Positions 46,114-58,200 of a DNA stretch of 64,000 nt are shown here, one piece after another (positions within the stretch are counted from its first letter, which is position 1; each line of letters opens with the position of its first letter). The notes under the pieces were generated by a model. The model was given only the letters and a program-made list of their open reading frames with translations. It did not search any database and was not told the origin of the DNA. The stretch comes from Glossina fuscipes. Its lineage: Eukaryota; Arthropoda; Insecta; Diptera; Glossinidae. The stretch is from positions 27,814,329 to 27,878,328 of the forward strand of contig NW_023998415.1 in assembly GCF_014805625.2 (NCBI RefSeq), given 5' to 3'. The translations under genes and the position numbers were made by a program.

Positions 46114-48924
46114 GCTCATCTTCTACGCTAATTGGATAAGGATCGGAAGGGAGTATTTATGTTTATGAATTTTGGCGGGTGAGGACCAAAGTCAAGCCCC
46201 CGTCTTCAACTAGACAGAAGATATTTTAAATTAAATAGGGTTACTGAGGAGCATATAGTAGCACTGAGTGAGGCGCGGATCGAGGATAAAAAAAAGCCGG
46301 GAAGAAAAATGCGACCAGAGTAAGATATGACAATGAAGAAGACAAGGGCATAATGAATGTCAAGAAGAATATGAAAAGAGCAGAGTAAGAAATACAAGGC
46401 GAACGGGTAAGAGAGTGTGTATTGTGGCTTTTAAAAAGACAATCTTAAGGAAGGAGGTAACGGGACCCTTTGTTATAAAACGAAATATTAGATTTGAACC
46501 GAATTGTTCCGGAATTACAGAATAAAATATGGTTTTGAAATAAAATATAATTACGCGCCGTATTATAAATTATATAATGAAAATTGACTCAGGTGAGTTC
46601 GCACCTCTAGCGAAAGTGGTCCATAAAAAAAAATATAAGTTTCCTTGCAATGGAAAATCCTTGGACAATCGCTGTCCTACCCCAACAACAACAGACACGA
46701 TTTTTATTCCTTATATGATGCGTATCTGGGCGCTTTGCAAATATTAAGTCAGACATGTGTGCAAGTTTAGCGTTGTAACAAGAATTTATTGTAATATATT
46801 TTATGTTCATTCAAACAAAGATCCAAAACAAACAATTAATTCAACAATTCGAACAGACGAAGCACCATAGCTGATGATAGATGAACCGTAGCTTATATCG
46901 TATTGATGCAATAAAGAAAGGAAACGCTTCGAATATATTAATTCCTTTCCTGCTTCTCGTGCTAAGCTAATTTTATTGCATTCTCCATTTCCCTATTTTG
47001 TGTATATATATGAAAATCGGTCTACCGGGATATATCTACATATATATATGCATATATATTTTTGAAAAGCGAAATTCCGAAAATGCTTTTCTTTCTTCTT
47101 TTTTCCTTTCGTTAGTTCATAATTAATAAAATTTGTCATCCTTTAATGATTTCAAATCTTTTGTGTGCCAGTTTAACGTTTACGTTTTTGGTTGGGATTC
47201 CTTCAATTTTATTAATCCTTTTTAACATTTCGTAGCAATAAGAACGCCGTCATTATCATTAGGTTAGTTTAGATTTCTATAAATTCCAACTGACATAACT
47301 AATCATGAAACGTGACGTCATTCGTTACGCTGTCATTTTATGATTTTTATTAATGATGATAATCGTCGAAATTAGAATGAAATCTTATATATGTAAAAAA
47401 AAAAAAAAAAAAAAAGAAAAGAAAAAAAAAAATGTTATCATTTATTTTGGCTGTTTTAATTTACTAAATTGGTTTTATAATTAAAAGTAGACGAGAAGAG
47501 GAAAGTACTTCTTCGCCTTTTTATCTTTCATGCGCTATATTGCGTGAAGCATAACTGCATCACATGCACATGCATCGTAAGCGTTTAAGGTGCAAAATAT
47601 ACTATGCTGCTAGAGCAAGTCCAAACTCTTATATTCGTTTTATTCATTTCGTGTGTACACGAATTTTACGACGAGCACAACTATTACTACTTTGACCGAT
47701 ATTAATCGGATGAGTAATGCTTACGGATAATACTCGCGGCTGCAAACGATTTTCAAAGAGTAAAACACCTGTGTAAGTTTTGAAATATCTACATAATGGC
47801 AGGAGGAGTGGCCTTGTTCTTGGCTTGTCTTTTTCTTGTTCTTTGCAAATAAGTAAAAGAAAAAAAAAAAATAAAAATCCTCTGCTAGATTAGTTCATTC
47901 GATATTGCAATAATAATCATTTATTATAAAAGAAAAGATTTAAAAGAATTTCACACAAAGCATGTTCAAGACACTATATATATTTTGTTGATCTAATATG
48001 ACCACTGCGGCGGATAAATTATCAAAGGACACAACATAGATAGAAAAAATAATGCATTCATTCATGCTTGACTTATTAACAAGCACATGATGTTCTTCAA
48101 AGTCAACATCAGTTATCAATAACAGTTATCGTATATCGTATCGCTTTTAAAGTGTTTGTAGTTGTTACCCACAAAAATATATGTGATTATTACTGCGTAA
48201 CTAATCTACAGTGGCACAAAAACCTGTGGCCCTGTACGATCTTATTAGATTTCCGATTCGATTCGATGTTAATAAATTCTGAATAGAAACTCAGCCATAG
48301 TCAATCCATATGAAAATTAATGATATTTGTTGTCGTTTTATAATTTCTTTTTTTTTTTTGTTTACATCACTTAAAATAACGGAAGTTTTGTAAAATGAAA
48401 AATACGAAGAAAAAAAAAAAAGAAAAAGAAGAACAAAAAAATACATGTGCCACTTACTTACAAACGCTTAGTAATTATATGTGCTTAGTGAGTTACATAG
48501 TCGAATGGAAAAATCTCAACATGTATGAGATAAAAGCTTGCGATACGATTTCAAGTATCCTTCGAGTCTTCCAACCAAGCCGAACTAAAATGATTTGTTA
48601 AAGATCATAAAATAATTTTTTTTTTTTTTTTTTCAATAGCTACACAACGACAACACCGTCCGCAATAAATGTAAGCAAATAAATTTTGAAAAAATAGAAA
48701 AGTAAATTGTATTGTGTAGGTGGTTAGATTGAAAGGGAAAGTGAACACCTGCTCCTTAATGTCAAACAATGTACATAAATACGAAAATTCTTTCATACGT
48801 TTTTAAGATGACCGTTAAAAATTTGAAAACATTAATGAGAGAATGACAGAGGGTTGACTTTTGCTTGGCACTTTGCATCACACGCTCCATTCGGACTATC
48901 TTTATGCGCAAAATAACTCTACGA
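46114..48924. other. AT-rich non-coding stretch
   Basis: A G+C-richer patch at 46183-46323 is open for 46 codons on the plus strand (RRYFKLNRVTEEHIVALSEA, then RIEDKKKPGRKMRPE and a stop), without good splice sites. Otherwise there are A or T runs at about 47396-47415, 48344-48360 and 48616-48633. I call no gene. Confidence 0.5.
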
Positions 48925-49030
48925 AAATAGTGGAGTAGATAATAAGGGCAACTACCCAAGCCAGTGTTAGCGGGTCTAAATCTCAGATCGGTAAAATTTG
49001 CTTGGGCCCTAGTGTTAGCGAATCATAACT
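48925..49030 (+). mobile_element. Second, older copy of the tRNA-derived SINE
   Basis: The segment starting CTACCCAAGCCAGTG (48952) continues GCGGGTCTAAATCTCAGATC and CGGTAAAATTT. It aligns with CTAGCAAGTCAATG, GTGGGTTCGAATCTCAAGTG and CGGTAGAGTTT of the SINE at 6594-6744 with mostly C/T and A/G changes. A decayed B box (GGGTCTAAATCTC) is at about 48972-48984. The similarity seems to fade after about 49028. No target duplication was found, and the 5' limit is uncertain. Confidence 0.6.
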
Positions 49031-51899
49031 CTTCACATCGCTATCAATTGCTATCGAACTTTGAAGCATTAGCACTAGCACTACCCGAGTACTTCATTCG
49101 AATACTATTTAATTTTTGATCTTCAAAGGCATCTAATCAAGCAGTTTCTCTTTCCAGCTATTGACATTTTCGATTCGACGATGATATATGCCTATATCTA
49201 CGCCAAGAGATCATTCAGATTCCCCCTCCTTACACAAACACTATCATCCAGAACTGCGTCGAGGCTGTCTTTATATCCGGTTTAGCAAGAGGTCCACAAT
49301 TAACTCAGTTGGTGTGTTGAGCTATCATATGTACCTTGTTTTCCGCATAACGGGAAACTTTTTCGTACTTTCTAATGTCATTTGGGTTAAGGCAACAGTG
49401 TAATTTCTCAAGAATTTTATTTTATTATTATATCGCATCTGTTCTACATATACTTGGTGTACTAGATAAGCATACAACGCAACATTTTTAATGCATTTGT
49501 TAAAAGTTAAGAAAATTCATTGCTTTTGCATAATAGAATTTGACAAGATTTGTAATCGTAAGCCCTTGACTAAAACTTACCTATTTGGAATCTTTTGGAT
49601 TTATGCCCTTTGATATTGATATTATTCCTGCTGTATTCGTTAGCATATTTTCACTTAATTTCAAGTTTTGAAATTCTATCGTTAATTATGAATTTTTAAT
49701 TATATTAAGTCAATATCTCTTTGTAGGACTTTTTCAAAGTAATTTTCGTAATTAGCTATTGATAGCTCGATTCCCTATCCGTCACTCTCCCATTCCCATT
49801 AAATATTATTTTAACTTTTCAAATTATCTTTTTCTGTTCAGTTTGGCCACGAGCTCTAAAGCTTCTCTAAAAGCTTCTGAATCTTACATTTTTCATCTAA
49901 AGCGTTTTTATTGATATTCTTGATAAATGTTTCTCAATAATTTTGTCATTTATTACGGTAACTAGTATCGAGATAAGTGTTTAAAAAATTGCCAAAAATT
50001 GTATGCTTTTTATAATTTGAGTTATTACTCTTAGCTCAGATAAAAGTCACGATGCTTTTTTATTTTATTATTATAAAATAATAATAAATCGAAAGAACAA
50101 AAAAAAAAAAAAAAACAGAAAATAAATAAGTAAATAAAAATACATAAATTCTCAAGGGAAACAAAAAGAACCCTCGGAAATGCCATAGTGTAGTTTTGCA
50201 TGTAATAAGATATAGCATATATCTCGTGCACAAGCACGTAACATATAAATGGAAATATTGATAAACTTTTGATGATAGAGGAATTGAAGCTAAGCGAAAG
50301 GAAATGTTAAGAAAAGAATACTGATTATGGTTAATGTTGTTATTATTGAAGATAAATACGAGATAAATATATGTTTAGAAAAACAAAAAGAAAAAAAATG
50401 AAAAAAACAACCGAAACAGAAACAGAAACAGAAAAGAACCGCACTCACAGGATCTTTAAACAAACAAACGATCCAGATCATGAAATGACATAAAGGAGAG
50501 AAGACCTTGAAGGATAAATACCAACCACTTACATTTATGTTAATTTCCAAGCAAACACATTAATTTACACCTTATTATGTATTCAAAACTTTCTCAATGC
50601 GTTCTTGATAAGTGTGAGAGAGAGATAGAGATAGCGATAGAGAGAGAGAGCAATGAAAAATGTTCGGTCTATGATAAATTCGCTTATTATGCGGGTTTCC
50701 CCCCGTAGACAACCTTTCAGCAAAGTACCTAATATTAATATGTAAAGAAAATTATTGATAATAAATCTAAAGTAGCTTTCCTCCTCCCTATCACCTTTTT
50801 TATCACCATCATCATCATCGCCATCATCATGAAGAGTACGCAAGGCAATGCAAGTACATTTTCAATGTCCACTCATATCATTTAGTGCTATAGTGCAAAA
50901 TATAATTCATATCATCTAAATTTTACTAAATTACTATTAAAGTAAATACGGACCGTTTAGTTGTGTCGGTGTTAGTCGGAGTTAATTAGAATAATTAGCA
51001 GCAATATGAATAAATGAATAATTTAATGAAAATGAAAATCAAGTCAGTTTGTTAATTTTTAAATTATTCGTCCGAAAGGAGCTGTCGACAATAAACCCTC
51101 AGGCATTTCTCTCTTTTTAACGAAACAACAATTTAAAGGTACTATGAATGCCTACAAACTTAGCAAATACGCTATCAGAACAACTCTTTGGTATAAAAAA
51201 TATTTAAAAATTTCATTAAAAAAATTTTATTTATATATATTGTGCAAAAGTACAAGTCGCAAAACTTGCTAACAGATGCTCCTGATATTTTAAGAACAAA
51301 ATGAAAGGATCGCATTGCTTGATCACTATTTTGGGCCTCGAACAACAAAATGAAAATTTTCAAAATCTAGTAACCATCGATTCATTTTTAATTAATTTTA
51401 CAATATCTTGAAAAAACTACTCGCTCACTAGAGAAGCTTATTTGAAAGCCGCAATACATATTTAAAGGGAAACCGGATCAGATTTGAACGAGTTGATACT
51501 ACGGCAGAAAGGAATTTCAATTTTGAAGAAACGTTGGGCTTCATTGCAACCCTGGGAATCCTGTACTATATACATTTGGTTTCGTTGCTGGGATGGTGCG
51601 ATTTTCATCAACAGTGGCTTTGAGTAGTTGCGAAACTTTTCAATGCGCTCAAAAGGCGTACAGTATAGCCCTACGATTACATCCGGAAATCGATCTTTCG
51701 AGAACAAAGAACTTAACTGTTCAATACCAAACAATACTACTAAGCAGATTATATTAGATCGTGACCGAATCCTTTACACCCTTCACAACTTAAGAGTGAT
51801 CAATTATATGTAGTCTTAACACGGTTTCTGAGGCTTCTTTCTGGATGCTGCAAACTTTTGCAATCAAATAATGGAATTCTAATCTCTTCTAATATTGAG
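49031..51899. other. AT-rich non-coding stretch
   Basis: No gene is seen. A minus-strand frame of 90 codons at 51462-51734 lacks recognised motifs. Short GA and CATCAT tracts at about 50618-50650 and 50807-50830 explain the open frame at 50583-50843. Confidence 0.55.
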
Positions 51900-52225
51900 T
51901 AGGCGTGGCCGACGTACATGTACGGTAAGATCACACATTTATTATTGTGTCTGTTGTGGTTTATAAACAACGAGTAAATAGCCGCATTGAAAATCCTAGG
52001 TTATGTTATATTGTGGTTATATCCCGTGACCGATTTGGCTCGATTTCACCACCAAACTGTGTGCAAGAATTTCTAACACCTTTGCCAAATTCAAAGCCGA
52101 TTGTTTGCGTTTGCGTTGCGTTGCGAAGGTTTACCGCACACGAACAGACGGACAGACGGACATACTTGAATCGGTGTCGAATTTGATGCGGATCAAGAAT
52201 GTCTATACTTGATGCGGTCTGTAAA
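51900..52225 (+). repeat. Interspersed repeat copy i, long (GGACAGAC/GTCY family)
   Basis: Has GTGGTTATATCCCGTGACCG, ATTTGGCTCGATTTCACC, ACCTTTGCCAAATTC, the core ACAGACGGACAGACGGACAT and then GATCAAGAATGTCTATACTT. GATCAAGAATATATATACTT is, as I recall, a standard downstream block in fly repeats of this type. This is the best-preserved core in the window. Confidence 0.7.
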
Positions 52226-53520
52226 AAAGAAAAAATTCTTAGTAACATTGCTTGTCAAGACGATTGGTAACCGACGCTTATTGAACTTACGATTAATTCT
52301 ACGCAGAATTTCTTCGAGTGTAATTGTAAAGATCAAGTACATCTCAATTAAACGAACCAAAGTAAAATAAGTGTCGCATTCTTTATCAAGATAGTGCCTG
52401 GTTTCTCCAAGATACCTTTGCAATCGTCACATTGAAGACGCTACGTTACGATTGCTCAATACGCTACCATCGGAATGCCATTCGGAAAGCCTCGAAAACT
52501 CTATGACGTGCAAGCGTATCTCTGAAGAAGTTACATCATACTTGAATTGATTTAAGGTTTTCCAAGAGATATTGAACAATGAAATCATGTTGCTAAGCAA
52601 GCGTTTGTTCTATTTTGCTAAGAATTTTGTTTTTGTCGATAAAATATTCGACAATCACTTTCAAGTTCGTAATAATCATCGCTTGTAGTTATATATATAT
52701 ATATATGGTATATTTCCGAGTTGTACAGATGGAATGACAAAGTCATTCGTTGACGTGCAAATAGACGTCACTATCTTCGCACACAATATCACCAAATAAT
52801 GATTAGATAACTTTTAATCCGGCATAATAGGAAGAGCGTTAAATGAGAACAAAAAACCATAATGATGCCAATCTTTAACGGTTATGTTCAACTGACGTTT
52901 AGGATAACAACTAATTTGAAATTTTAATTAAAATTCCAAATCAAAGATCAACGCCGGCAAACGTAGACGGCGAAAATGAAAACTTTAAGTGACAACCAAC
53001 AATCATTAATAAGGATTTCGTGAAAAGCAAGAGCATTAAAATGGCATTAAAACTTTTCACGGGAAAAATCACAAAAATCGAAAGCAATCACAGCGAAAAT
53101 AAATATTTATATTGCACAAACACAAACACAACGCAATGAATTGTTCCAACAGCAGAAAAAAAAAACCAAAAAAAAAAAAAAAAAAAAAAAAAAAGGAACA
53201 AAAGGGTTAATGAGTCAAAAAAACCAACCAAATCAAATAGATTTTGAGAACAACGTACGAAAAAAACAAAAACAAAAAAAACAAAAAAAAAAAAAAAAAC
53301 AGAAAGAAAAATAAACAAATTAAACAAACTGATTAATGATATAAAATTTCAGTGAAGAGCTGAGAGAAAGGGGTTAAAAAATAAATAAACGCATATGCAA
53401 ATTCTATGAGGCAAACAAAAAAATAGGCGAAAGAAAGACGAAGAGATGGAGAGCCTTCTAAAATATAAGGCGAATTTCGGGCACCTATCACCCGACGCGA
53501 AGCACGACAATTGATCAATC

Positions 53521-53571
53521 GGGCCTTTATTATCAACAGTTCCAGTACAGGGCCGTTATTATCAATAGTTG
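53521..53571. repeat. 29-bp tandem duplication
   Basis: GGGCCTTTATTATCAACAGT at 53521 is repeated as GGGCCGTTATTATCAATAGT at 53550, with two mismatches. Confidence 0.85.
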
Positions 53572-54164
53572 CCAAAAGCTCTAAGCATTTACTCGGACAT
53601 TTGCCATTTTCCAGCGCGAAGAATGTAAACTAAATTTGGTCCTGTCAATGTGTGAATAAGTTTCCCAATGCTTTTGTACGTTGAGGAATTTCAACTGTGA
53701 ACAACAACAAAACAAAAAGGTCGATTAGCAGAGCTTAAAAGATTAAATGCAATACCATTGATATTTTAGTAATCGATGATTGTTACGAACGATATAAGAA
53801 AACTACTATAACCTCGTACTACAGTGTGTGGCGATATAAATAAAAAAAATAAAATAAAAAAAACCAAATTTGACAATCTTATGTTTTCTCCTTGTTGCGC
53901 TGTAACAAACTTTGCATAAAATCATTAATTAAAGCGTGGCAAAGATCAAAAGGTAGCTTCGGAAAACGTACATGAGGAGAGTATGTGAAAAATTAAAAGT
54001 TTATTGCGTGTTTTTCATAAAAATATGCAAATTCCTATTAAAGTGATGTATCAAAAAGACAATTTAACAACATGCCTAGTGAGCAAACGGAAAAAAGCGA
54101 ACCATCGAAAACAATTAAAAAAAAAAAAAAAAAAAAAAAAGGAAGAAAGGAATCGTAACCTAAC

Positions 54165-54215
54165 CACACACACACACATGCACACACATACACACACATA
54201 CACACACATACACAC

Positions 54216-54248
<33 letters not shown>

Positions 54249-54249
54249 T
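54165..54249. repeat. (CA)n microsatellite with TA interruptions
   Basis: CACACATA units and pure CA runs over about 85 bp. Confidence 0.97.
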
Positions 54250-54316
54250 TGAACTTAACATCCAATTATAAATTCATTGAAATGACATTTAAGTTTTTAC
54301 TCATTCAGGTAATGAC

Positions 54317-54363
54317 GGTTGGCTGGTTAGCTGGTTGACTGGTTGACTGGGTGACTGGTTGAC
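54317..54363. repeat. Degenerate octamer tandem CTGGTTGA
   Basis: GGCTGGTTAG, CTGGTTGA, CTGGTTGA, CTGGGTGA, CTGGTTGA follow one another. Confidence 0.9.
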
Positions 54364-57204
54364 ACGGCAATATACATGACGCACAATCAACCATTATCCG
54401 TCATCGCTGTATCATAACACTATACTCACTTACTCGCTTACGTGCATATTAACACCATGAAAATATTTGCGCTGACTTATTCTCAGATGCGAGCAACGAA
54501 ATCGAATAAGGCTGAAAAAATATGATGCTGTGACATATTATGGTATGAAAATTAATGAGCTTGAAAACAATCACAGTTGAGATGTTGCAGTATATATAGT
54601 TGTGCACATAGAAATGTTGCCCCTTTTTCCACATTCACATACATACATAAGCAACACACATCTATATGTATGTAATAAAATGTATTTGAATTTTCCATCA
54701 ATTTTTAGGTGCGCGATTTTTTACCAAAAATTCACTGCGTACATGCGTTTGTGATGCCACTTGCCTTTCACAATTTTCTCTTATTTTTACCTCATCTCTA
54801 ATTTTATTCATTTTTCATTTGCTTTGTAAAAAAAATCACAAGTTTTGAATAAGTCGTTCGTTACAATCGTAATGAATTTGAAAATTTCAACCGCAAATAC
54901 ATTCATAAATGTTGGCAAAAAGGATAAATAAATTTTATACATTAAAGGCTTAAAGATGCGCGTCCACTTTGGTAATATCCCGACTTTTCTTTTTTAATTC
55001 ATTTAGAAAAATCTCTTAGTGTAATGTAAGCACTGTGTAGGAAAGCAATCTCTCGGTAAATATGTTTTCAACTGTTGTCTGTTCATATTCCCGAGTGCTG
55101 CGTGATTCATTGAAGAAAGACTATATTTGCAGTTGAATGCTTCGGATAGAATTTCGGGTGTCGAAGTGATGAAAACTGGAAATTTTTATTAAATTTCCCA
55201 AATTTTTTCTAAACTGCAGCGAAGGTTGATTGAAATTTTAGTAGAAAACACATGTCTGCAAAATCCATCTAAAAATTTACGCTAACGCTGATTACAGTTT
55301 TATAAGTCCTTTGCAATTTACTTGATGTGAACGTCATTCGAGAATCTGTTCAACGTAGAGAGTGCAAAAGAAACCTTCGAACTTGGCTCACATTGAGATG
55401 TGTCCACTGTAGATATCACAAATGGAAATCTAATCACTTCAAAATTTGCTCATATTCAACTGCTATAAATAATTTTTACGGCTACAACTAGTTATAGCAC
55501 TAAAGCGTAGTGGCCGTTAATTTAAGCGATTTCAATAGATGAGATCTAGAAAGCATATTGAACTTAGTTTGAAACCTCTTTCCTTCCATATTAAAAGGTG
55601 AAGCGAGAACCTTAAGCAAAGTAAAAAAATTCCTTTCTTTTAACTGCAAATGATGGTTCAAACGGACAACTCTCGCTAAATGTAATGCAATAGAAAAGTT
55701 GCTCAATATTTCGATCATCATGAATTGGGAATCTGTCAGATCGGGTCAGGTTTGAAACTGATAAAGAAAAAGCTTCTCAAATATCGAATCGAGTTATGAG
55801 AAATTGTGTTTTTTTTCTTAGAAACATACGATATCGGCCCTATATCAGTTTTTGAATCGGCGAAATCATTGCCGAAACACATTGAATGTTAAAATGAAAA
55901 AAAAAAAAAAAAAAAATTCAAAGTGTTTTGATATGTATGTGCTTCCAAGATTTGCTTTCAGAATGAATATAATTGAATTACGTATTCGAACCCTTCGCCC
56001 ATATGTACATTGTTGTTGTCTATACGAAACAAAATAATTTCCATGCGTTTTTAGTTATGCTTTTAAGATATTCACACATGTTAGCAAATGAATTAATCGC
56101 TAAGAAATGATTTATTTACTGACTGTCGGCTACTTCAAGCTTGAATATTGTGTTCCGAATAAGTGAACGCAAAAATAAACTTGAAGCGCATACATAAATC
56201 CGTTCACGTACCGTACATGTACGCATATAAACAAAATTCTTTTACATATAAATCGGTACACATACGTATGATGAAAACACATTTTAACACCCATAACAAT
56301 GAAAGTCATAAAGGGTTCAATAATGTTTCAACAAAACGAAACGAAACTCGATAACCCTTAATTTGAAATCATCAAAATATGTTAAAAAGGAAACATTGAA
56401 AAATTTTCAACAATCAGCAAAGTGATTAAATAATGGGTGAACACATAAATAACTTTTGTTGTTTTTAAGCAAAAACTTTCAAATAATAATAACGAAAAAA
56501 AAAAAAAAAAAAAAAATATTAAAAAGTAAAGAAATTAAATTTTCAAAAATTATTGCTTGTTTCAAAACTCAATTGGGTTTTGAAAAAGTTTTTTATATTT
56601 TCTTTTTCTACGCTTAGCATCACCCCACCCTTGAGACCGAGCGTTCGCAGTGTGGGAAAGTTTTTATGTGTTGCATTTTTATTGCATTTTTATGATTGCA
56701 TACCATACACACATACAAATAACTTATTTGTTTGGTGTTTTTTTTCTTTTTCTTTTTCATTTCATTTTGTTTCGTTTCGTTTTGTTCTTTATTTCGCGGT
56801 CCCTCAGTTAACAGAGATGAGATCGCAAAATATTCGCCCGTCGTTATGGTTGCTTCTTTTTTGACTGTTGTGCGCTGACTTTATTTTGATTTGTTTTGAA
56901 ATGCCAATGATTGATTTCAATTGTTTAGTGGCAACAACATGCAAAAAGGTTTTTACAGCCTTTCCAAATTGTTGAATTGGAAAAATGCACGAACGAAACC
57001 TTTTCATTTTTTTCAAGTTTTTATGAGTTCATTTGTTGTTGTTTTTTTTCCCCCCTTTTTTTTATTAGTTTATGATTTCATTTAATAAAATCCCAGGTTC
57101 ACGGCGACAGATGTATTCAACGGTATTGGCGAAATTTATTCGATTAAGCAAATAAAATGTTTGCAAGAGAATTACATTTAAAGTTTATGGTTATTATTTA
57201 TATT

Positions 57205-57238
<34 letters not shown>

Positions 57239-57936
57239 GAAATTCATAAGCAAAGATTCTTTAAAGCATAATACTAGTCAGTACTGTTTTATAATTTATT
57301 CTGAAAATATTTTCGTTTTTCTTTATAATTTTTATTGTATTTATTTTTGTTCAATACCCTGGGTAATCATCAATCTTCGTCTGTGTTGTGTTACGTTATG
57401 TTGTGTTGTATACAACCTGCGAGGAAAAAATATTTTTTATTTTTTTTCAAAAAAAAAAAAAACGAAAAAAAACGAAAAAGGAAGAAAAACCCAAATTGCA
57501 TGCATTTAAATTAGACATTTAAAGTCAATGTCTCTTGCTCGCCGCCATTGATATCAAACGTAGCAGGGAGCACGCTATTCATTGGAATTTTCCCACTCTG
57601 ACACTACCGAAAAGCCAGACAGTCTATGCAATGAATTTTGAATAAGAAATCTAATAAGAGGACAGAAAAATTTATTTACTGTTACGGTTACGTAAGGTAG
57701 TCATTAGGAAGTAGAAAGAAAAGAAGCTTGAACTTTTCTAACAAGCATGTTCAGCAATTAATTTTATATTATTTAATGAGAAAAACATGTTAAGAAAGTA
57801 AATTTTATTCAGATGAAAGCAATTTAATAATCAAAAAGACGAAACGTGGAATAACTCTCGGTCTAGATTCAATCTCCTCGATACCCGTCACGTATATACC
57901 ACATGTCAACACACACTTATCCGATATGCAAATCGC

Positions 57937-58200
57937 TTATCATACATATCCTAAATATATGATAGAAATGAATGAATGAATGAGTGAATGAATGAATGAG
58001 TGAATGAATGAGTGAGTGATTGAATGGATGATTGAATGAATGAATGAATGAACGAATAAAGCAATGAATGAATGAATGAGTGAATGAATGAATGAATGAT
58101 TGAATGAATGAATGATTAAATGAATAAAGTATTGAATGACTGAATGAATGATTGAATGAATGAATGAATGATTATCATACATATCCTATATATATATATA
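57937..58200. repeat. (GAAT)n array bracketed by 17-bp direct repeats
   Basis: A tetranucleotide array of about 200 bp, mostly GAAT with GAGT, GATT and other variants (57966-58170), lies between two identical copies of TTATCATACATATCCTA at 57937-57953 and 58172-58188. The second copy runs into (TA)n. The Ser-Ile-His-rich frame over it is a repeat product. Confidence 0.9.

Larger units (their letters stand above)
52226..57936. other. AT-rich non-coding stretch with simple repeats
   Basis: No gene is seen. It holds (TA)n at about 52690-52707, A-rich tracts at about 53157-53194 and 53262-53299, a 29-bp tandem duplication at 53521-53571, an A run at about 54117-54140, (CA)n at 54165-54249, a CTGGTTGA tandem at 54317-54363, and A or T runs at about 56496-56517 and 57208-57235. 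Confidence 0.6.

Noticed and set aside
54004..54265. His/Thr-rich and Cys/Val-rich frames
   Set aside because: They derive from the (CA)n tract and the neighbouring A run.
57940..58182. Ser-Ile-His-rich frame of 80 codons on the minus strand
   Set aside because: It is the (GAAT)n array read in one frame.
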